A stretch of DNA of 10,266 nucleotides, taken from NCBI GenBank assembly GCA_964465125.1, contig CAYXIO010000089.1:1-10266 (forward strand), written 5' to 3'. Positions 4,713 through 10,266 of the stretch are shown here, in pieces. This DNA comes from CAYOHG01 sp964465125. Its GTDB lineage: Bacteria; Planctomycetota; Phycisphaerae; UBA1845; Fen-1342. Each line of letters begins with the position of its first letter. Position 1 is the first letter of the stretch. A model generated the notes under the pieces. The model saw only the letters and a program-made list of their open reading frames with translations. It searched no databases and had not been told where the DNA came from. The position numbers and the translations under genes are program-made.

Positions 4713-6608
4713 ATGGAAGTCAACGAGGCCATCGCAACCGACAGCATACTGCTGGCTGCTGCCGACGTCGCCATTGAAGCCGCCGGCGGGGAGCGCAAGC
4801 GTCCCGAGATCAGCATGCTCGCCTACGGCGGCGGGATCATGTACGTCAGCGGCTGGGGCGACGTGGCCATTGACCTGGCCGGGCTCGACGCAGGCGGGCA
4901 AGTTCCGCTTTTGGCAGACCACGACGCCCGCGTGGGCGGCGCGGTGGGCCACGGAACGGCCGAGGTACGCGACGGGCGGCTCTTCGTGGCGGGCGTGGTC
5001 TCTGGCGCCGGCGAGGCGGCGCAGCAGATCGTCGAGATGGCGCGGGGCGGATTCCAGTTTCAGGCCAGCGTCGGCGTGCAGCCAGAAGAGCATGAGCGCA
5101 TCCGCGCCGGCGAGAAGGTGATGGTGAACGGCCGGTCGTTGTCGTCGCCGCGTGGCTTCACGCTCGTGAAGCGCGGGCGTTTGCGGGAAGTGAGCATCAC
5201 CGTGGTCGCGGCGGACCCGAGCACGTCCGTGGCGATCGCGGCGTCGCGATTCAGGAAGGAGAAAAACATGGACACGGATGTCCAGAGCGTGAACGAAGAC
5301 GCCATTCGCGCCAGCGAGCGCGAACGGCTGAAGATGATCGAAGCGGTCTGCCGTCCGCCGGCTGGCGGATGGGGAAAGGCACAGCAGAAGGTGGACGAAC
5401 TGAAGTCGGCCGCCATCGCCGGCGAGATCGAGCAGAAGGACCTCAGCGCCGAGCTGCTGAACATCCTGCGCGATTCGCGCCCGAAGCTGCGCGGCGTCTG
5501 GAACCCGCCCACGGTCGGCGGCGTCCCCACGCTCGAGGCGGTGCTGCTCAAGCGGCTTGGCATGTCCGCCCTGGCCGAGAAGGCGCTCGGCGTGGATGCG
5601 ATGGAGCAGGCCGACCAGTTGCGCGTCACGCACGCGCTCGATCTGTGCCGGGCGGCGCTGCTGCTCGACGGCAAGGAAGTTCCACATGGCCGCGACGAGA
5701 TGGTGCGGGCCGCGCTCAGTTCGTACTCGCTGCCGACGGCGCTGGGCAACGTCGCAAACAAAATGCTGCTCGACGCCTACGAGGAGTCGAAGGCCACGTT
5801 CTGGGCGTTTGCGGCCGTCCGTTCGGCCAGCAATTTCCATGATCACACGGCGATCCGGCCCAGCTTTACCGGGAATCTCCAGCAGGTCGCCCCTGGCGGT
5901 GAATTGAAGCATGGCAGCGTGGACGAGTTCACTTCGTCCTTCCGCGTGGACACGTTCGGCAAGATGCTGTCGATCGACCGTCGCGACCTCGTGAATGATG
6001 ACCTTTCGATCTTCGACCAGACGGCGCGGGCGTTCGGGCGGGCGGCGATGCGGGCCCTGGCGGACCTGGTCTACAAGGTGCTGCTGGCCAACGCCGGGAA
6101 CTTCTTCAGCGCCGGCAACGGCAACTACCTGACGGGCGCGGATACGGCGCTGGGCATCGACGGCCTGACGAAGGCCATCACCGCGATGCTCACGCAGCGC
6201 GATCCCGAGGCAAACGACCTGGACATCCGGCCGACGACGCTGCTCGTTCCGCCGGAGCTGCAAACGGTCGCCCGCGGCGTGCTCGAGTCGGAGTACATCA
6301 CGACCGCTCAGGGCCAGCCGACGGGCAACAGCGTCCGCCGGGCAGTGGCGCTGGAGGTCGAGCCGCGCTTGAGTAACGCCACGAAGTTCGGGGCCGGCGC
6401 ATCGACGAAGGCGTGGTATCTGTTCGGGCCGGCCAGCGCGTCGGCGATGATCGTGGCGTTCCTCAACGGCCAGAAGTCGCCGACCGTCGAATTCTTCGGA
6501 CTCGACCAGGATGTCAATCGCCTGGCCGCGAGCTGGCGCGTCTATTTCGACTACGGGGCCGCGCTCTGCGATCCCCGTGCGGCGGTGAAAGCGAAAGGCG
6601 AAGTCTGA
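4713..6608 (+). CDS. Prohead protease / major capsid protein fusion
   Basis: A 631-residue protein. AAGGAG (4699-4704) lies 8 bases before the ATG at 4713. Residues 30-180 look like an HK97-type (S78) prohead protease. Candidate catalytic residues are His70 in PLLADHDAR and Ser119 in FQFQASVGV, followed by the family-like LREVSITVVAADPSTSV (158-173). From about residue 186 a capsid protein begins: a charged helical delta-like region (to about 245), then an HK97-fold coat domain resembling Mu gpT-type major head proteins. That domain includes DHTAIRPSFTGNLQQVAPGG (about 375-395), DLVNDDLSIFDQTARAFGRA and TTLLVPPELQTVA. In such fusions the protease trims the shell and releases itself. The gene is flanked by a terminator-like hairpin and a hairpin-rich spacer, so it may be a single-gene unit. 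No portal or terminase is next to it here, which is atypical. Confidence 0.85.
   Translation: MEVNEAIATDSILLAAADVAIEAAGGERKRPEISMLAYGGGIMYVSGWGDVAIDLAGLDAGGQVPLLADHDARVGGAVGHGTAEVRDGRLFVAGVVSGAGEAAQQIVEMARGGFQFQASVGVQPEEHERIRAGEKVMVNGRSLSSPRGFTLVKRGRLREVSITVVAADPSTSVAIAASRFRKEKNMDTDVQSVNEDAIRASERERLKMIEAVCRPPAGGWGKAQQKVDELKSAAIAGEIEQKDLSAELLNILRDSRPKLRGVWNPPTVGGVPTLEAVLLKRLGMSALAEKALGVDAMEQADQLRVTHALDLCRAALLLDGKEVPHGRDEMVRAALSSYSLPTALGNVANKMLLDAYEESKATFWAFAAVRSASNFHDHTAIRPSFTGNLQQVAPGGELKHGSVDEFTSSFRVDTFGKMLSIDRRDLVNDDLSIFDQTARAFGRAAMRALADLVYKVLLANAGNFFSAGNGNYLTGADTALGIDGLTKAITAMLTQRDPEANDLDIRPTTLLVPPELQTVARGVLESEYITTAQGQPTGNSVRRAVALEVEPRLSNATKFGAGASTKAWYLFGPASASAMIVAFLNGQKSPTVEFFGLDQDVNRLAASWRVYFDYGAALCDPRAAVKAKGEV
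5253..5261 (+). promoter_or_regulatory. Internal ribosome binding site at the protease/capsid boundary
   Basis: AGGAAGGAG is followed by six bases and ATG at 5268, in frame with the long protein, exactly where protease-like sequence ends (residue 185). This is one of the best ribosome binding sites in the window, so independent initiation of the capsid part is likely. Confidence 0.65.
5268..6608 (+). CDS. Major capsid protein produced by internal initiation (nested in the fusion)
   Basis: The ATG at 5268 has a strong ribosome binding site and yields a 446-residue protein beginning MDTDVQSVNEDAIRASERER. This is close to the usual size of a gpT/HK97-fold capsid precursor: a scaffold-like charged N-terminal segment (about 1-60 of the nested product) followed by the coat domain. 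The sequence shows a plausible nested start. That it is used, giving many capsid copies per protease-bearing copy, is inferred by analogy with nested scaffold/protease genes such as lambda C/Nu3. Confidence 0.5.
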   Translation: MDTDVQSVNEDAIRASERERLKMIEAVCRPPAGGWGKAQQKVDELKSAAIAGEIEQKDLSAELLNILRDSRPKLRGVWNPPTVGGVPTLEAVLLKRLGMSALAEKALGVDAMEQADQLRVTHALDLCRAALLLDGKEVPHGRDEMVRAALSSYSLPTALGNVANKMLLDAYEESKATFWAFAAVRSASNFHDHTAIRPSFTGNLQQVAPGGELKHGSVDEFTSSFRVDTFGKMLSIDRRDLVNDDLSIFDQTARAFGRAAMRALADLVYKVLLANAGNFFSAGNGNYLTGADTALGIDGLTKAITAMLTQRDPEANDLDIRPTTLLVPPELQTVARGVLESEYITTAQGQPTGNSVRRAVALEVEPRLSNATKFGAGASTKAWYLFGPASASAMIVAFLNGQKSPTVEFFGLDQDVNRLAASWRVYFDYGAALCDPRAAVKAKGEV

Positions 6609-6770
6609 TTTCCGTGACAGCGGGCGGGCGGGTCACGGCCATGAGCGTGGCCCGCTCCCCGCACCCTGAACCAGCGAACGAACCGGCCAACCAGCGAACG
6701 ATCCACTCAACCCGAATGCCCGCCGCGACCGCATGGAGGCGGTCCGCATCCTCGGAACGGAGTGGCCACG
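6609..6770 (+). other. Intergenic spacer with hairpins between capsid and primase units
   Basis: This 162-bp stretch has no convincing gene. It holds a perfect inverted repeat CCGTGAC (6612-6618)/GTCACGG (6632-6638) just after the capsid stop. Two mutually exclusive short hairpins follow: GGCCA/TGGCC (6637-6641/6648-6652) and GAGCG/CGCTC (6643-6647/6653-6657). There is also GACCGC/GCGGTC (6727-6732/6739-6744) before the small ORF. The first hairpin could act as a terminator or as mRNA 3' protection, but no T-run follows it. Confidence 0.5.
6669..6701 (+). repeat. Two 13-bp direct repeats at 20-bp period
   Basis: AACCAGCGAACGA occurs at 6669-6681 and again, identically, at 6689-6701, separated by ACCGGCC. 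The position just upstream of the replication gene would fit an operator or minimal iterons, but two copies are few and no A/T-rich unwinding region is next to them. Confidence 0.6.
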
Positions 6771-6938
6771 ATGGAGCGTGCGAAAGAGGACGCGATGGAA
6801 CGCGTCGGACAAATCGAGATGAGCGTGGCGGCCGCGCCGCCGACGCCGGAAGCGGAACAGCGCTGGCAGCAGCGCGTCGATGCGTTGACCGCCTGGCTGT
6901 TGCACCAGTGGGAGCGCGAGCAGCGGGAGGCGGCGTGA
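6771..6938 (+). CDS. Small 55-aa charged helical protein ahead of primase
   Basis: The ATG at 6771 lies 8 bases after GGAACGGAG (6754-6762) and gives a 55-residue protein ending at TGA 6936-6938. That stop overlaps the primase start by one base (TGATG). The sequence is highly charged and likely helical (MERAKEDAMERVG; QRWQQRVDALTAWLLHQWER), with a Pro/Ala linker in the middle. No domain is recognised. The coupling to the primase gene suggests an accessory replication or regulatory peptide. Confidence 0.6.
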   Translation: MERAKEDAMERVGQIEMSVAAAPPTPEAEQRWQQRVDALTAWLLHQWEREQREAA

Positions 6939-9229
6939 TGATCAACGCGGATCAACTGCGCGCCATCGTACCCAAGTGTCTGCTCGAACGGCCGCAATGG
7001 GTGTGCTGGAAGTTCGAGCATCGCGATGGCAAGCCGACCAAGGTGCCGATCAACGCGCGCACCGGCCAGCGGGCCAGTTCGACCGATCCCAGCGCGTGGA
7101 CCAGCTTCGAGGAAGCTGTCGCCGCCTGCCGACGCCTCGCCGCTGTCGAGGGCGTCGGGTTCGTCTTTGACGAGGCCGATCCCTTCTGCGGCGTCGATCT
7201 CGATGATTGCCGTGATCCCCAAACCGGCGAGTTGAAGGCCTGGGGCCTGCGCATCCTGCGCACCTTGAACAGCTACAGCGAGGTGAGCCCGTCCGGCTGC
7301 GGCATCAAGGTCTTCGTCCGGGCGCGCAAGCCTGGGTCTGCCTGCAAGCGGCCGTTCGAGGACGGCGCGGTCGAGATGTACGACCACGCGCGATTCTTCA
7401 CGGTCACCGGCCAGCGCGTCGAGGATGTCAGCGGCGACGTGGAAGAGCGGCACGCCGAGATCGACCAGCTCTACGCCGAGGTATTCGGCGCGTCGGCGGA
7501 GCCGTCATTTGATGACGTTCCGCCCACGCCGTCTGAGCCGCCGCCGGCGCTCACCGACGACGAAATCCTCAACCTGGCCATGCATCCGCGACGCGGCGAA
7601 CGCAGCGCCAAGTTCAGCGCGCTGTGGACCGGCAAGTGGAACGATTACTTCAATTCGGCCAGCGAGGCTGACAGCTCGGTCGTGTTCACGCTGGCGTATT
7701 ACACCAAGAACCCGGCGCAGCTCGACCGGCTGTTCCGCCGCTCAGGCCTGTTCCGCCCGAAGTGGGATGAAGAGCGTGGCGGTCAGACCTACGGCCAGCT
7801 CACCATCGCCAAGGCGGTGGGGATCGTCACGGATCAATACCGGCCGAAGAAGCGCTGCAAGGTTCCGCCGCCCAAGCCCGATGGCGGTCCGCCCGAGTCG
7901 CTGCCACCGCTGTACAGCTACGACGAGATCGCGCGCTGCTACCTCGAAGCCAACGATCGCATGATCTACTGGCGCGGCGAATTCCACATGTACTTCGGCA
8001 CCTGCTACCGCGCCCTGGCCGAGGCCGAGCTGGGCGCCCGCATTGCCAGGTTCATCACCGACGTCGGATGGTGGAGCCGGCCGGCCCGCAAGGATTCGCA
8101 TGGCAAGTACGAAGAAGGCGCGGTCCCGCATCCCGACTACGACGACCTCATGGTCGTGGTCGAGAAGGTCGTGCCCCGCACGGCCCACATCCGCGAAATC
8201 CTGCTGCAACTCAAGCGCGACTTCCTGGCCGACATCATCGAGGCCCCGTGCTGGCTGGACCGCGCGACCGGACCCGCGGCGGACGAACTGGTCGCCTGCC
8301 GCAACGGCCTGCTGCACCTGCCCACCGGCGGCGTGCATCCGCACAGCGAGCTGCTGTTCTCGCTGAACGCGGTGGACTACGACTACAACCCGTCCGCGCC
8401 CGCCCCGGGCGCTTGGCTGGAATTCCTGCACGACCTGTTCGAGGACGATATCCAGGCGGTCGAGACGCTTCAGGAACTCTTCGGCTACTTCCTGCTGCCC
8501 GATACGCGCCAACACAAGATCGGGTTCATCGTCGGGCCGAAGCGGAGCGGCAAGGGCACCGTCTCGCGCGTGCTGACGGGCATGCTGGGGCGCGAGAACG
8601 TCTGCGGCCCGACGCTGGGCAGCCTGGGAACGAACTTCGGACTCTGGCCGCTGCTGCACAAGCGCCTGGCGATCATCGCGGACGCCAGACTGAGCGGCCG
8701 CACCGACCAGGCCGTGATCGTCGAGCGCCTGCTGTCGATCAGCGGTGAGGACACGATCACCGTTGACCGCAAGCACCTGTCGCCGTGGACCGGGCGGTTG
8801 CCGACGCGTTTCCTGATCCTGACCAATGAGCTGCCCAAGCTCACCGATTCCAGCGGGGCGCTGGCGAGCCGATTCATCCTGCTCTGCCTGACGAAGTCAT
8901 GGTACGGGCGCGAGGACCACGAGCTGACCGACCGCCTGCTCGGCGAGCTGCCCGGCATCCTCAACTGGTCCATCGCCGGCTGGCGACGGCTCAATGAGCG
9001 CGGCTACTTCGTGCAGCCGACGTCGTCGCTGGAAGCGTTGCAGGAACTTGAAGATCTGACGTCGCCGATCCGGGCGTTCGTGAGGGAGCGCTGTGAGGTG
9101 GGGCCGGGTCGGCGGGTCGAAGTCGATGCCATGTACGCCGCCTGGCAGGACTACTGCGGCAGCACGGGCCGCGAACGGCGACACGCTGCGCGTACCAACG
9201 AAGGTGCGCTTCGAGCTGGAGGGCGTCTG
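6938..9229 (+). CDS. PrimPol/D5-like primase-helicase, C-terminus replaced at about base 9170
   Basis: The start at 6938 overlaps the preceding stop (ATGA). Residues 1-160 resemble the archaeo-eukaryotic primase (PrimPol-like) domain of phage replication proteins: acidic pair Asp87/Asp89 in CGVDLDDC, SPSGCGIKVFVRA (from 117) and YDHARFFTVTG (148-158). A linker of about 190-320 follows (NLAMHPRRGERSAKF and further). The D5_N region and an SF3 helicase come next: Walker A GPKRSGKGT (533-541), Walker B LAIIADARL with Asp582, and sensor LTNELPK with Asn630. A winged-helix-like tail begins at 700-745 (VDAMYAAWQDYCGSTGRE). The expected remainder after this Gly-Arg-Glu segment is absent: from about base 9170 the frame runs through unrelated sequence and, with no stop, into the next gene's ATG at 9230. 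The intact protein would unwind and prime element DNA. Core helicase and primase motifs are present, but activity of this fused form is uncertain. Confidence 0.85.
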
Positions 9230-9230
9230 A
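9168..9230 (+). pseudogene. 3' tail of another gene, abutted to the truncated primase
   Basis: In the frame ending at TGA 9228-9230, bases 9168 onward read ANGDTLRVPTKVRFELEGV, which looks like a genuine beta-strand protein end. The stop overlaps the ATG at 9230 (TGATG), the usual coupling of adjacent phage genes. Upstream of about 9168 this frame lies inside primase coding sequence and is not protein-like. The natural reading is that a different gene's 3' end was joined to the primase. Confidence 0.45.
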
Positions 9231-10266
9231 TGCCGTTCGTCGATATCGCCAGCGACCAGCACGCCCTGTACGGCACGCACTCGCACGGCGAGGAGGGCTT
9301 CGCCACGCCCGGCGGCCAGTACCCCGCGCAGCTCAAGTGGTCCGACCTTCATCCACCGGGCGTGAAGGTGTTGCCGAAAGGTTCGCCGCCGGCCGGTCCA
9401 GGCGAGATCAACTGGGAGGACACGCTGGGCGGGAAGTTCGCCCTGGCGCTGGAGAAACTCGAAGGCCTGCTGTACGCCGTCTTCGGCTCGCGCCCGCACG
9501 CGCACTGGAACGGCAACAGTTGGATCAAGCGCCAGTGGTACGACCGTCAGCATCCGCGCTGCCTGTGGGGGCCGGAGACGTGGGAACGCCGGCTGCTCGA
9601 CTTCGGCGGCGTCTACGGCTGCGGACCCGAGGGCCAGTGCTGGGACTACCAGGAGAGCGGCAAGGAGTACGCGGCGCTGGGCGAGTCGCCGCCATGCTGC
9701 CCGATGCCGCGGCCGGAAGTGCCGATCCGCTCGCGCTCGGGCGATCCGGCGTTCCAGTTCATCAAGGGCGTCCACGACCGCACGTACTTCCCAATCGGAA
9801 GTGTCAGCCGCGACTTTTCCGGCCAACCGTTCGACCCTGAGGGCTACGGCTGGTTCGGCGCGACGCAGCCGGGCCGCACGGACGGCGTCGGGTATGAGGA
9901 AAAGGACGGCCAGGCCGTCACGTTCCGCTGGACCAAGCCCGCCGGCGTTCCGACGCCGACGACAATTCAGCTCTGGTGGAAGCGCCGGCTTCCGGGCAGC
10001 TCGTGGTCCGGCTGGGACGCGATGACGATGACGCCCACGGGCGACACGTACAGCGCGACCTGGGAGGAGCAGCCGCACGGGACCGAGTTCCGCTGGTACA
10101 TCCGCTACTTCTACGACGACCCCAATCCGCAAAACCCGGACGTTACGAAGCTCGACCCCGGCGATGAATCGCCGCCGTCGGATGCCGACGCCTACTACCT
10201 CCAGTGGTACGCGCACTTCAACCCGTACATCTACGGCCTGCCCGAGATGCTCGACAGCTACGGCGG
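9230..10266 (+). CDS. Unidentified, probably virion structural protein (3' partial)
   Basis: The ATG at 9230 overlaps the preceding stop. The frame is open to the window end (345 residues), starting MPFVDIASDQHALYGTHSHG. It is rich in Trp, Tyr, Gly and Pro, with many short probable strands. Around residues 220-285 is an Ig- or carbohydrate-binding-like beta segment (VTFRWTKPAG; TIQLWWKRRLPG; EFRWYIRYFYDD). A middle section with several Cys (CLWGPETWE, CGPEGQCWDY, CCPMPRP) could bind metal or form disulfides. I do not recognise the family; a tail, baseplate or decoration protein is plausible from composition and context only. It is in the same frame as the upstream primase with no stop between, so a primase-structural fusion protein could also be made. 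Confidence 0.6.
   Translation, partial: MPFVDIASDQHALYGTHSHGEEGFATPGGQYPAQLKWSDLHPPGVKVLPKGSPPAGPGEINWEDTLGGKFALALEKLEGLLYAVFGSRPHAHWNGNSWIKRQWYDRQHPRCLWGPETWERRLLDFGGVYGCGPEGQCWDYQESGKEYAALGESPPCCPMPRPEVPIRSRSGDPAFQFIKGVHDRTYFPIGSVSRDFSGQPFDPEGYGWFGATQPGRTDGVGYEEKDGQAVTFRWTKPAGVPTPTTIQLWWKRRLPGSSWSGWDAMTMTPTGDTYSATWEEQPHGTEFRWYIRYFYDDPNPQNPDVTKLDPGDESPPSDADAYYLQWYAHFNPYIYGLPEMLDSYG

Noticed and set aside
4527..6263. Long minus-strand open frame (578 codons) opposite the capsid gene
   Set aside because: It is antisense to a well-supported protease-capsid gene, its Arg/His-rich composition is typical of the complement of GC-rich coding sequence, and no domain is visible.
7742..8776. Minus-strand open frame (344 codons) opposite the primase-helicase
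   Set aside because: The plus strand carries clear SF3 helicase motifs through this interval, so the antisense frame is a shadow.
8897..10216. Long minus-strand open frame (439 codons) opposite the primase end and structural gene
   Set aside because: It is rich in Arg, Val and Ala, the mirror of codon bias on the plus strand. It has no recognisable motif and no ribosome binding site.
1..10266. CRISPR array, tRNA, rRNA, diversity-generating retroelement, IS transposase
   Set aside because: I looked for regularly spaced repeats, cloverleaf-like segments, reverse transcriptase motifs and transposase genes by eye, and found none that I could support.

Overview
The window reads as a rearranged prophage or other phage-derived element from a GC-rich bacterium. 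Codon third positions are strongly G/C, and several genes look like tailed-phage morphogenesis and replication genes. A planctomycete-like host is possible from the overall flavour of the phage proteins, but nothing here proves the taxon (low confidence). I see no rRNA, tRNA, CRISPR array, integrase or transposase.

Layout. Bases 1-146 hold the end of an unidentified, probably virion-related gene. It is followed by a good ribosome binding site and the first half of a phage tail-tube-like gene (159 to about 392). That gene loses its family-like sequence abruptly near base 390. From there to about 3440 lies a block of different character, with visibly lower GC (about 57% in bases 3241-3300, against about 73% in bases 8281-8340, counted by eye). 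It contains a two-part hypothetical protein (543-1472), a class-beta DNA methyltransferase (1601-2530, +) and a convergent PD-(D/E)XK nuclease-like gene (2496-3266, -). The last two look like a type II-like restriction-modification pair overlapping tail to tail by 35 bp. This block is the accessory or defence cargo.

Phage-type sequence resumes with an operon of an unrecognised 172-aa protein (3478-3996) and a sigma-70/ECF-like factor (3997-4596). A terminator-like hairpin with a T-rich tail follows (about 4641-4675). Next is a long prohead-protease/major-capsid fusion (4713-6608), which carries a strong internal ribosome binding site and in-frame ATG exactly at the protease/capsid boundary. 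After a 162-bp hairpin- and repeat-rich intergenic stretch come a 55-aa ORF and a primase-helicase gene (PrimPol-like N-terminus plus SF3/D5 helicase) starting at 6938.

The primase loses its expected C-terminus near base 9170. It runs on, with no stop, through the tail of another gene read in a different frame, and then in frame into an unidentified, probably structural protein (ATG at 9230) that leaves the window. The reading frame from 6938 stays open for 1,109 codons.

The main points of interest are the restriction-modification cargo placed in a tail gene, the nested capsid start, the primase/structural junction, and repeated signs of module shuffling. The shuffling could be real prophage decay or recombination, or an assembly artefact, and needs read-level confirmation.
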